DNA of 64,000 bases, from contig QLIY01000226.1 of NCBI GenBank assembly GCA_003260075.1, positions 1-64,000 of the forward strand. The letters are read 5' to 3'. Position 1 is the stretch's first letter. Each line of letters begins with the position of its first letter. Below are positions 29,601 to 41,700 of this stretch, one piece after another. A program made the position numbers and the translations under genes. The DNA is from Phallusia mammillata (Eukaryota > Chordata > Ascidiacea > Phlebobranchia > Ascidiidae). The notes under the pieces were generated by a model that made no database searches, was not told the origin of the DNA, and saw only the letters and a list, made by a program, of their open reading frames with translations.

Positions 29601-30144
29601 AAACAAGCCAACGAGCTAATAAACAGTTTAACCACTTATGTTTCTTATGCTGAAATGGAGCAAGACCGGGTACGTATCTTGCAACTATTTTATGCTGCCA
29701 AATTTATGTAATACCCATGTTTGCAATTTGGAATTGAACTATAAATCGTCGTCTATGACAGGGGTCATAACTTTTTAACGAGCTCTAACAATCACCAATT
29801 GCTGAAGCACATGCCAAAATAGGACCTTCTTAAAGGGGGTTTCATTAAATGAAATTTTGACCGTAGCGCTTTGGTACTTACTTTTCACGAAAAATGTAAG
29901 ATTTTATAACTTAATTGTGACTGTTTTGGCAAATTGGTTTATTTGTTACTGTTATGGTAAAAAAGAAAAAAATCTGGAAAAAAGGGTTGCATTGATAACA
30001 TTTATCATTATTACATTTTGTGTTTTTATGCAGGAGTTGATTAAATTGGTGGTTCACAGAGGTGACGTCATCCACGATTATGCCCAATCAGTTTACGGAA
30101 ATTTGTTTGAGAAAATTAAACTAGCGGAACGGGACGAACTTTAA
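23606..30144 (+). CDS. Secreted/ER-lumenal JmjC (cupin-8) hydroxylase with EF-hand-like segment and C-terminal RDEL
   Basis: Twelve exons give 488 residues: 23606-23656, 23837-24045, 24266-24439, 24546-24615, 25009-25131, 25555-25709, 26680-26852, 27614-27719, 28082-28154, 28625-28759, 29583-29669 and 30034-30144. Phases agree throughout. Exon 1 is a signal peptide (MNFYPFLLLVCTICVQ). The JmjC fold has the Fe(II) ligands in SVVHNDDVDN (HxD) and the distal histidine in IPWRWVHQVNSFGDN, so it should be a 2-oxoglutarate dioxygenase. An acidic Glu-rich segment follows. Next comes FVLLDYDENGKIEKKDF, which resembles one EF-hand loop. The protein ends ERDEL, a KDEL-type retrieval signal. The substrate is unknown; protein hydroxylation is inferred. 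The intron after exon 10 uses the weak donor GTTGTT. A polyadenylation AATAAA is at 30254. Confidence 0.92.
26944..27269. mobile_element. Non-autonomous hAT element in JmjC intron 7
   Basis: Inverted ends CAAAGGTGGGCAACC and GGTTGCCCACCCCTG are flanked by a perfect 8-bp target duplication ATATAGAG (26936-26943 and 27270-27277). The interior is GC-richer (GCGGGCC motifs) and non-coding. Confidence 0.85.
27336..27495 (-). repeat. tRNA-derived SINE in JmjC intron 7
   Basis: The minus strand reads GCCTGCGTATCTCAGTAGG, then GTGGGTTCGAGTCCCAC and ACAGGC, giving tRNA-like acceptor pairing and a perfect T arm. The family tail with AAGCATTGC/GGCGTAAT modules follows. The downstream SINE body argues against a functional tRNA gene. 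Confidence 0.75.
28915..29384. mobile_element. MITE with TTCGGCCGAA-rich interior in JmjC intron 10
   Basis: Ends TAGAGATGTACCGAAT and ATTCGGTACATCACTA form inverted repeats (one is slightly diverged). Flanks GTTTATAC and GTTTATAT form a near-perfect 8-bp target duplication. The termini carry many internal CGGCCGAA palindromes, so the ends can form an extended hairpin. Confidence 0.8.
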
Positions 30145-32752
30145 CTGAAATGTAAAACTGATGAATGTACAGTTGTGCTATGATGAGATGAATTGTATGT
30201 TTGCTTCAAGCAAAAACTGCCTTGAAGGACGTAATTAGTCAAAATATTGCTTCAATAAATATTATTTGTTGGGCTGTTTTTTCAACAATTACAAGATAAT
30301 AGGGAATAACTTCTTAGTTAAAAGCACGTTTTGTGTGGAACTATATAATGGCTTTAAGAGACATCATGCAAGCTTTTGACGTATAAAATGAAGAGCTTGT
30401 TTTCTTAATGCCTTGCGTTTGCCGTTTTTTGAATGAAGTACTTTATTGATGAAACAACCACAATTATGTAATCGTTGTGAAGGAACTTTACAATCTTGGT
30501 GCCGAGGTGTATGAATTGTTCTAAACCAGTGGTTCTCAACTTTTTTTGCGTTTGTACCCTCAGGCGAAAATAACTGTCGAAAAGAAATAAAATTTTAGTA
30601 AGCGTAAAGTAATAATATTGCAACATTTTTGTACCAATTAAATTACATAGTTGTAGAAATGTTACTGGACAAACGTTCTTAACCATAACTAAAACTATCA
30701 CAAATGGGTCCACTCAAATTAAATTTGAAACCATATTTCGTTTAGTGCTTTGTAGCCCCATGGTGTATACGTACCCCATGGTAAAAACATTTTTCACAAA
30801 CTTTTATTAATCGCATCCTAAAAAAATTTCAAACATGTACAGGAAGTGTGGTAAAATGCTTGTTTTACCGGGCTGCTAAATGTAGGCCTAATGTATATAG
30901 TGTGGATTTTATGGTTGATTCACATGTCTCTAATTTGCATTTGCTATACGCCTAAATGTACATTCATTTAAGAATAAAAATACTTACACCTGAAATTATG
31001 CAAAATCTTTCAAAGAAATACTGTACATTTAAACATTTTTTTGCCATTTCATAACATACCGATTGTACCTTAACCCCTGCGTGCAGCGTTTTGCTTTGTA
31101 TCTTGACTCTTGTTGCAAATACAATAGTTTATAAACTTTTTTAACACACGATTCACCTACATTTTACGTTAATTTGGGGCAGCTTGAAGTCACCTCTACA
31201 GCGTACTTTCACCCATCCATTTTGCGTAGAAACTGTGTTTGTCAAAGTACTATGCTATTATTTCCCTACCACACGTGCAATCTGTCCTTTTTATTTTCAC
31301 TGTATCTGCTACAAACGAACAATGTTGTGTGCTACAGAGATTAAAGGCATGAATTTGCTGGTTGAACTGTGTCACTTTTTCAGTAGTTTCTATGTAGGTT
31401 TGGGACGCAATGTTCTGACTATAAAGTTTTAACTCATAATGAACCGAAGGTAGACATTAATCTTTGACTGTATGCAAGTTTATTCAAAAAGCGTTCAAAA
31501 AAGTTTTTTTTGCCACTTGGAATTACAGTAACCTTGTATTTTAAAGGTTTGTAATTCTAAATCAGTTTCTGGCTTCGATTTGACAAAAAATATGAATTTT
31601 TCTTTGTGGTTTTGTATGAAGGATAAAGATATAATAAATTAGCCCCTTGCCATACGGCGTCTATTTAATTGCCAAAAAGCCTGCTTGTTCACCCGTTAGA
31701 AAACTGTTGTCGTTTTTTTTTGCACTGTGTTCCTTCAACAGCGACTCACAGAACTTTGAAATAGAACTTTTTAATTAAACTCACGCAAAACTTTAATGAG
31801 TAGAAAAAGACACAAGACATTCGAAGCGAAATTAGAGGTTGCATTTGTGGGCAAAGTAATACGTTTTGAGTGGTGCATAAAAGTGGAAACAATCGCATTG
31901 CGTTAATGTACAGTAGATTATGGGGGTAGGACGAAAAAACAGAAAAAGAAACATTCACATTCATGCATAATCACGCTGTTATTTACAGGTCTATCATTTA
32001 TGTACAAAATTTACTACTAAAACGTACGGTTCATACTTGCGAAAAATCGACACGGGAAACATTAAAACAAAACTATGGAACGGTTTGAAAACGTACAGGC
32101 ACCACATCCGCTATGACGTCACTGTATTGGTGACGTCATTATCATTGATTTGTGAATATTAGAAGTTGTATTGGATGATGACTAATGATTTAATGATAAG
32201 GACATGATCGTTTATGCGTTATACTTGAGTTGCATTGATATTGCATTTTAGAACGATTCATTGTGTTTTGCGTTCGTAACTGATCAACATTAGAACGTTT
32301 TTTAATTGACCTTAACAGCAAAAGTAATACACTAAGATAAAAATACGTATTAGGGCCATTTTGTCTTGCATAATAAACCGTTGAATTTATGTCACCTTTT
32401 TCGAAAATTAAGCCAAACAAACAAAAAATAATGAGATAGGCTAGGTCCAATTTTTTTTTTGTATCAGTCAAAATGTTTTTCCACTCCAAAGTAGAAAAGC
32501 AGGGGGCCTTGTGAACTATTTCCCACGTTTTTATATGTTACAACTTAAGTTTTAAACCAAAGCCTTTTTATAACAAGATACTTAATTTATTTCCAAATTT
32601 CTGATTTAACAGTATAAAAAAACGTTTAAATTGTTTTGGTGTTAATATTTAACAGCGTCGCCTGACGAACATTAAAGATTGACGTAGCCGACAAATGTCC
32701 TATAAACCTACACCCAATTTTTTTTCACTACCACCAATACATTACATGAATG
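30145..32752. other. Interval between convergent JmjC and Neverland genes
   Basis: No coding exon is supported. It holds the JmjC 3' UTR (AATAAA at 30254) and a decayed hAT (about 30531-30790, left end CAGTGGTTCTCAACTT). Two perfect TGACGTCA palindromes lie 17 bp apart at 32114 and 32131. The Neverland 3' UTR lies at the right edge. Open frames at 31184-32489 lack features. Confidence 0.5.
32114..32138. promoter_or_regulatory. Pair of CRE palindromes (TGACGTCA)
   Basis: Two exact TGACGTCA sites occur within 25 bp. They match CREB/ATF consensus sites but lie downstream of both flanking genes, so an enhancer role is only a possibility. Similar sites occur at about 44392 and 47114. Confidence 0.3.
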
Positions 32753-35700
32753 TTACCAACTATTATCTTCCGATTTCATTTGCAGCCTGGGACTATTTTC
32801 TGAATAAAATTGCGAAAACCAGCGTCGATATTTTGCGATGAGACTGTCTTCTTTCACCAGCCTGGGTCGTGGACTAAAGGTCTTGTTGTTCCATATCATT
32901 ACGTCCCTGTCAACCTGCAAAATAACTATGTTTGTATCTTATGTGCAACGTACAAGGCGAGGAATGATGCTTGTGATTTTACTGTGTAGCTCAGTTGGTA
33001 GAACGCGAGTCCCGGAAAGTCTCCTGTCGTGGGTTCGAATCCCACCGCAGGCTACATTTTTCTAGCGTGTGCCTTGCCATATGGGAATTCCCCCCCCCCA
33101 TGATGCTTGTGATTTTACTGTGTAGCTCAGTTGGTAGAACGCGAGTCTCGGAAAATCTCCTGTCGTGGGTTCGAATTTCACCGTAGGCTACATTTTTCTA
33201 GCCTGTGCTTTGCCACATGGGAATGCTTGGGAGACCGGCTGATTCGGTACACGCCTTTAATAGGCCGGGCGTACTATGATTTATCGATATGTATGCCGTG
33301 ATTGCTGGTCTGCATCGACGCTTTTGGGCGTATACGCCCCCCCCCCATTCGGTACACGCCTTTAATAGGCCTGGCGTATTATGATTTATCGATACGTATG
33401 CCGTGATCGCTGGTCTGCATCGACGCTTTAGGGCTGATCCCAGTATGAATATGTTTATCTTAGGTGATACGGTCGAACTGGTGCTTGACATACGAGGCAG
33501 GCAATGGTGCTTGTGATTCGACTTCCGACCGTCTCACCACTGAATCTGTGTAGGCGCGAGGCGGAAAGACTTTGCAGGCCAAAATTTTCTAGCCTACGCC
33601 TTGTCATATTGGAATGCTTGGTGACCGGCATCTAACGATATTTAGCGAACCTTAAGTACTGTGAGTTCCTGTGTTAGAAGCTCTACACCTCTAACAGATC
33701 TGGCGTACTATGATTTCTATGTGAGTGTGTCGTGATCGCTGGTCTGCATCAATGCTTCAGGGCGGATCCAAGTTAAGGATTTATGTCTTAATGTTGTAGC
33801 TTACCTATGTTTAAAATTTAGAAACGACAAAGTGACGCTCCTGTGCTACACTGAAAACTAGATAGTATCTGACCATTCAACAGGCAGCATGGTCATCGAC
33901 GATCGCCGTTTATTCAATTAAATAACTAAGAATGGGAAGTATTTTCCTAGTAACGAAATCTGACGATGAATATCTTGTTATATATATATTTCGCCTAATG
34001 GCATTTGTGCTACAATTGATTAACTGTACAATTTCAATCTACCTGTATCGCTTCCATTATGAGAAATATTTTTCCCATCCAATTAGGAATTCTCCATGTT
34101 GCGTATAGGTTGTGTGTGAGGACTTGGTGCAAAGGCTCAACAGGTGTAAGACTTTGCACAAAGATGCCTTCGCCAAACGGACTGGTGAAGTGAAGATGCA
34201 CAATTCCTGGACCAATCTAAATGCCACAAAATGCAACATTATACAGTGCCGGATGAAGGGTCTTCTGGCCTGCAGGCACATTTTATAAGTGGCCCGAAAA
34301 TCAGGGTTGCCAACCAAAAAATTAGAATTATCAGTGTTGCCAAATCTTTTTAAAAACATCAAAAAGGAAGTGGCAACACGTTCAATTCTTCTTTTTTTAA
34401 CGATTTTTGCAACATTTAATTCATCTGGAAAAACAGAGCTATCAAGATAAATACTTATTAGTTTAGAAAATAATTACATGACTAAATTTCTACTGATTTT
34501 AAAGTGGCTTGGATTTTTGACTTGCCTGTAGGCACGTGCCTACCGCCCAGTAGTTAATCCAGCACCCACATTATACAACTGCAACCGGTAAAATATTTGA
34601 AGTTTTCCTACTTGTTTTCTGACACCTAAGCAAAAAAAATTGTAATCTCAAAACTTTAGTTGAAAAGTGCAAAGTCTTTAGTATTTTTTTAACAACCTGT
34701 TGAGAATTATAAAATGCGTACCACTACTTGCTTTATCAAGAGGTTAAACCTCATTGGTGCGGTTAATAAGGCTTTTACTTGTACAGCAATGCACGTTTTT
34801 GTAGCATGTAATCAAGTAAATGTTTGGCAAAGCACAAAAAAATCTGACAAACTCGCGGGCATGCCCAAATATAGATGTTGTCCCCCCCCCCTAAGGCTTT
34901 TACTTGTACAGCAATGCACGTTTTTGTAGCATGTAATCATGTAAATGTTTGGCAAAGCACAAAAAAATCGGACAAACTCGCGGGCATGCCCAAATATAGA
35001 TGTTGTAAAGCTAACCCCCCCCCCAAAGCATTTCAGTTTCACTCGCATTGTATCTAGCAACACGGACAACAATAAAATTGATCAAAATCGTGCTTTTAAT
35101 GACTTGACTGATTGTTGTTCCTATGGTGACCTAGCGTGACGTTTCGATACATTATTTTCCACAAGGAATTTGACACCGAAAACAGAGTATTGAGTTTCGG
35201 TCACTTGTTCAGCAAGGCTCCCAATTGGAGTTTGCTTGAGGTGTAAAGTTCGCTTAGCTGTGGCCTATTGTGTGTGGGTGATTTTTCAAAAAGCATAAAG
35301 CTGTGAAAAGCAATTTTGGCAGTGGTAATAATAAATGTGTTTGTTTCTAAATAAATCCTGAAATCTGATTGCTCAAATTATCAGAAAAGTCCATAAGCCA
35401 CAGTTTATATTCAAAACAGTACCTAATATTAATCTATTTCCCCCCTCAAAATATGCTTTAGAGCTCAATTTTTACGTACAATGCGTTATTTTGTTGTAAT
35501 ATTGAAAAAAAAAACGGCAAGCAAAATGTATTTTTAATCGAAGTCATATTTTAAAGGTCGTTGTTAGGTTATTATATCGTAAAGGTGACTATATATGTCA
35601 GGTTGATTTTTGAGATAAAACGTGGTAAATAAACAAGATTTAGCACGACAGCAGTCTGCGTGGCCTTTACTTTCGATTTGCCTGAACGATTAAATCTAGA

Positions 35701-38700
35701 GACCACGTTTAGCGTCAGCAAATAAATATAAAGAAACGATAAAACGAAAACGTGAATTAGCAGAAACAGCGATGGCGCCCACCTTTGGGTCGAGGTGAGA
35801 CGGTCATATAATTTGTGCTAGCTATGCTTAGTCATTGCTTCAGAGTTATTAGTTAGTCTGGGCTTTTTGCGGTCGGGTTCAGGCTATAAAGTTAAAAACA
35901 AAACAGGCTGGATTCGGGTCTGGCTTTACACGTGGCACCGTTCGTTCAACAATTTCATCAATTTTTGAGCCTAATACGGGCTTCGCACTTACAACTTTGC
36001 ACCAATCAGGATTCTTACACTTTTGCAAATACACTGATTTCATGTGCCAAACCTTTTATCCATGGACCTTGTAATTTGCAAAATTTAATGCTTTTCAGTA
36101 CCCGATAGTTTAATAATTTGCGGCTTATAGTTCGCAGTATATGAACAAGCAAATATTATATGACAGGCCCTTGCAACCTAAGACACTGGTGTACTTTAAA
36201 AGATAGTGTTATAGCTATTGACTAGAGAAAAGCAAGTCCGAAAACCCCCCCCCCCTATGAACAAGCAAATATTATATGACAGGCCCTTGCAACCTAAGAC
36301 ACTAGCTATTGACTAGAGAAAAGCAAGTCCGAAAACTTATAGTAATGTTGTGTTGTTGCAGTGTTTGCATTCATAGAACACAACGCATAATCAACTGGAA
36401 AAATTGGACATGGCGATAGTTGGACGGGTAAAATATAACATAAGCAATCAAAATTCTGTTACAAAACGTTTTTACGGTGCCCCTTTAACGCTTGATGCCA
36501 TAAGCACGTTATTATTTTGTTTAACAGTATCAGTATTACTTACTTGGTAAACGTTGAGACTTAAATGGAAGCACGACCACTTCTTGAACAGGTTAAGATC
36601 ATGAGTTAAATAGAACAACGATATATGAGGGGCATCTTCCGAGGCGCCTTTGCATTGAGCCTATCATCAACAATAAGAGATTGATTGAAGCTTAAAAACA
36701 ATTTGCATACACCGAAATAATTATGCAAATATTTCAATATAAGGTATACATACAATGACGGTGGGCATTAATAATAATAATAATAATAACAACAACAAAG
36801 CTTAATGGCGCATTTATGAGTTAAAAAGGCAGTGAGTATGATTATATAATATAGCTTCCTTTACGAAATTGATCTGTTGGTGTTCGTGCCTAGTACTGAG
36901 TGAAATTCCCTAAAGCTAAACTTAATTATGATGTTCCGCAAAATAATCATAAATCCAGAAAAATAACTAATACGATTTCCTGACGTGGGTTACATGTATC
37001 TCTATAGTTACGAAGTACCAAAGAAGGAAAGTAAGAAACATGGCGCAAAAAATGGAGGTTGTTTAAAATTTAAACCCAACATTGTCACACCTGTGCCACT
37101 AAATGTGTGAAAGCTTGTTGCTTACTTCTGTCAGTCATTTTGATAAAGGGAGAACGTTAAAAAAGTGGAAAAAAAACTTAAAAAAAACGCCTGAAAGTGT
37201 AACATTACGTGACCTCGTTTCAAACCCCCCCCCCATCATGAGTTAAATAGAACAACGATATATGAGGGGCATCTTCCGAGGCCCCTTTGCATTGAGCCTA
37301 TCAACAACAATAAGTGATTGATTGAAGCTTAAAAACAATTTGCATCCACCGAAATAATTATGCAAATAGTTTGATATAAGGTATACAAACAATGACGGTG
37401 GCCATTAATAATAATAATAACAAAGCTTAATGACGCATTTATACGATTTAAAAGGCAGTGGGTATAGCTGGTATAACTTCCTTTACGAATTTATTATTTC
37501 TGTCTTCGTTACAAGATCCAGAAAAAAACACCCTAATACGATTTCCTAACCTGGGTTACATGTATCTCTAAGGTTACGAAATACCAAAGAAGGAAAGTAA
37601 TAAACATGGCGCAAAAAATGGAGGTTGTTTAAAGTTTAAACCCAACATTGTCACACCTGTGCCACTAAATGTGTAAACGCTTGTTGCTTACTTCTGTCAG
37701 TCATTTGGATAAAGGAAGAACGTTAAAACTGTGGAAAAAACTTGAAAAAAAAAACGCCTGAAAGTGTAACATTACTTGACCTCGTTTCAACAAAATAACT
37801 TTGTGTTTGTGTTGAAACCATCAATCACTTTTTTGTAGGCTAATTATAGGAAGCTTCGATCACGTCCGTTTCGTGTTTAGCAGGTTTCCTAATAATTCAC
37901 GTACAAAGATTGATTTATTTTTATCTCATATCCCGCATTCTAAAGTAATTGGCCCAGATATAGCTTTATTGCAGCTAATCGTCGGTCAGGATGTTTAGGT
38001 ACAATTTTTCAATAAAATACTTCGATTTGTGTTAAAACCACTTTTTGGCGCATTACGTACCTATAACAGTCTCGCGCCCCCCCCCCCCCCTCAATCACTT
38101 TTTTGTAGGCTAATTATAGGAAGCTTCGATCACGTCCGCTTCGTGTTTAGCGGGTTTCCTTATAATTCACGGCCCCCCCCCCATTTATTTTTTTGCAAAA
38201 TGAAAATGTTGCACACGGGCCTATGTTTACAAGTGGTATAAACCCGATCTAGCCAGGAGCGAGATCTCAACCGAGATATTTTTTGTCAAACAACATCAAT
38301 TGGCTGAACCCCCCCCCCTTGGCCCAGATATAGCTTTATTGCAGCTAATCGTCGGTCAGGATGTTTGGGTACAATTTTTCAATACAATACTTCGATTTGG
38401 GTTAAAACCACTTTTTGGCGAATTTCGTACCTATAGTCTCACGTATGACTTTGGCGCACATAATAAATAAGTATTTGTTAGTTTTTAGCCTTAAAATGTC
38501 AGTAGAAATATAGTTTTTATCAGTGTGTTGCATCTTCAAAAACGGTTTGGAGTCACTGAATTAAAACACCGCTAGGGTCAACTTAGTATTACCGAAAAAC
38601 AACATATCACCAACGGTTCATCGTCCTACAGCTAGCGGGGTTATGGGTGAAAGTTTTTGGACTCTTATCAAAATATTTATGGTGCCGGAAGATGCTATCG

Positions 38701-41700
38701 CAATCCGTGGCCAATTTATTTTTTTGCAAAATGAAAATGTTGCACACGGGCCTATGTTTACGAGTGGTATAAACCCGATCTAGCCAGGAGCGAGATCTTA
38801 ACCGAGATATTTTTTGTCAAACAACATCAATTGGCTGAGCATTCCGCGGCTTACGACCACCGATACTTCTTTAATCCTCTAAATTTAGCTGGTGGTGTAA
38901 GATTAACGCTCTTAACTTGAAGTGCAATTGATCAAGAGTCCTCTGAATGTAACACAGGGGCATTTTTTTCGCCGCCTCTTTATAAACTTCATAAAATCGA
39001 CATCATTTTCGAAAATGCATATTAGTCTAATAGTTCGGATCAGAGTTGGACGGTGCTTTTTTATTTGATAAAAAAGCTAAATACTAAGCACTAACAACGC
39101 GCTATTTTAAGAAGACAGCATACGTGTCCAATACATGATTGATTGTTGATCACCAAATTTACCCAAAAGCCAGCAAAAAAACATCAAAGAATATATATTC
39201 CACCAAAATATGTTTAGTATTGTCATTTCCTTATTCAAATAGAATCTCTAGGGGTTAATTTCAACACAAACTATGCTTAATTCCGTTTGGGGTTAAGAAG
39301 CATTACTACTATTTACCGTATTGAAGACGTCGTAGAAAAGAATTCGCAAAGTTCATTTGTCAGAAGGTCTATGTCAAGGTCAACTTATGTAAGAACAGTT
39401 ACCTTGAAGATATGTTCGACAAAATTCCACCAGGAGTCAAACTGTGTGGAAAGGTTGGCACCGGAGAAGACGTTGGGAACATGAAGATGACCAAGATGCG
39501 CAAGATCCGATCCGTTCTCAGGGACATCCTGTGAAGAAAGGAAATTTCGTAAGCATTTCTTGCGTAAAAACGCCTTGAAAGTACGTCAGCCCTATAGTAA
39601 ACCTTAACCTTTTAAATTTAAACTGCATCACAATGCATTTCATATAGGGTTTACTTGTACCATATTACTACGTAGGTGTTTTAAAGCCCAAATGCATCTG
39701 GTAATATTTTATATAACTTATAAGTGTTTACCTTTTTGGTCTATCTCAAACAGGGCGGATGTAATCTCTAACAAAACGCTGAAGCATTGCATCTTAATAT
39801 TTTTCTAAATACGGAACGCTTTCCGTCTAACACACGTGCTTGCGGTTTACCACAAAAAAGTCCTGTTTAACCAACCAAAGCGGTGCCGTTTAAAATTCCA
39901 ACCGGTGCAGACACAGTAAACAGAGTTGTAATCGGGCAGGGCTTTTCAGGCCGGGTTCAGGTCGGGTTCGGGTTTAGGTTTTTTCCACAAAAACGGACTT
40001 AATTCGGGCCCGACTTTACACTCTGTGTCAGTATTTTTTGAATAAATTTAACTAGCTAAGTAGCCAGTTGCTGGACCTGGCCTAATGTCAAACTGCCCTA
40101 AAATGCCTTGTTCAAGACCAATTGTCTATTGTGTTGGCCTTTCCTGAGGCTTCAATGTATATAGACCTGTCAATCAAACTTTCGGCCCCAAAACGGGCTT
40201 TTCAAAAACGGTTCGGGTTCGGGCCTGGTTTCAGACTTGTACTTTCGGGTTCGGGCTCCAATTTCAGTCCCATTTATAACTTTAACAGTAAATACACGTG
40301 TATAGTGGTTCCTCACCTGTATATGTGTGTTGGCGTGGTGTTCCACCCGTCCCTTGTACGTGAACTTGCCGTTAGTGATGCTCTTGATTTCAGGGATTTC
40401 CCACTGCGGTGGTACGTTGTCGCAATGATACCAGACGTAAATTGCTCCGTTGATTTCAGTGCAGGGCCATGATTTTGTTTTGGCGAAGTTTGGAACTGAA
40501 AGGCAAATTTTGTCCGTTACAAAGAAATCAACAATGCTTGGCAAAAATACCTATTGAATTTAAGGAATTTGAAAACAAATGAAAAAAAAACAAGTTAAAG
40601 GGGGTTCAAGGCAATTTGGTGAAATTCCTGATAATAGGGATAATCGCCTAAATCTGGAATTAAATTAAGTCGTTTATTTAAATAAATGGTAACAAAGAAG
40701 CAAATGCTTCTGACTCAAAATCAGTAAACAGGAAGTTGTCAAAAACGAAGATTTGACTACGTGGGCATTGTCAGTCTCTAAAAACTGATTTAAATAGAAT
40801 TCAATTTTTTCAATTGGTTTTCATTTACTACTTTTTTCGCCGTTACCAGTATCAATTCGTAATGCATTAACATGCGGAATCGATCTTAGAAAAATAATTT
40901 TCTGAAAAGTTTTAAAATTACTTAGACTTGAAAAAAAAAACAGCGGTATAGGCAGGGNTGGAAAATACACTGCAAGAATAATACGCAGAAAATTTTAAAC
41001 GAATGAACCAAGCAGTCTTATAGGTTTGTTATGAGTACAACGTTTTCGTCCGCCCATCGTTCTCCCGCTGGCATGCGAACAACTGTCCATCCGCAAGCGT
41101 TGGAAAACACACAGTAGGAATACAGATGCGCAGAAAATTGTAAACGTATGAACCAAGTAGCCTTATAGGCAGGGTTGCCATCGACATGGAACTCGAAATA
41201 AGGACACACGAACAATTCGACTTTCATGTCAAACGAAACAAACGTTTCTGAACAAATCTTTGCATTTATACGAGCCTTGACATATCACATGTGTAGCAAT
41301 CAACGCATAAAAACAATTAATATTACTTTTTGCCAGGAACATTCTGTTCCAACTCCTTGTTCGTAGAAAACACTTAGTGCATCTCACGACAGCCCAGGTC
41401 TAGGTTTACTTTTAGCAGGGATTTGACTTGTAATTGTTAAAAATATGACAAAATAAGGACTCAAGTCAAAAACAAGGACAGTTGTTAGAAATAAGGACAA
41501 AACTTTTCTAAGACATTCAAAATAAAAATAAGGACAAATCTTAGAAATGAGGACGGTATGGCAACCCTGGGTATAGGCTATCTAAAAGTGTTGTGTCATT
41601 TTTAAAAAGCAAAATCGTTTTCCAACAGTTAAAGACCGACTTGTATGAACTTAGGCCTTGAAAGCCACAAGAAAACAGTTGCTTCGTTCGGAATGAGTAC

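Noticed and set aside
32988-33056. tRNA gene
   Set aside because: A and B boxes and a perfect T arm are present, but the anticodon arm is poor, the copy is repeated at 33122, and a family-specific tail follows, so it is a SINE head.
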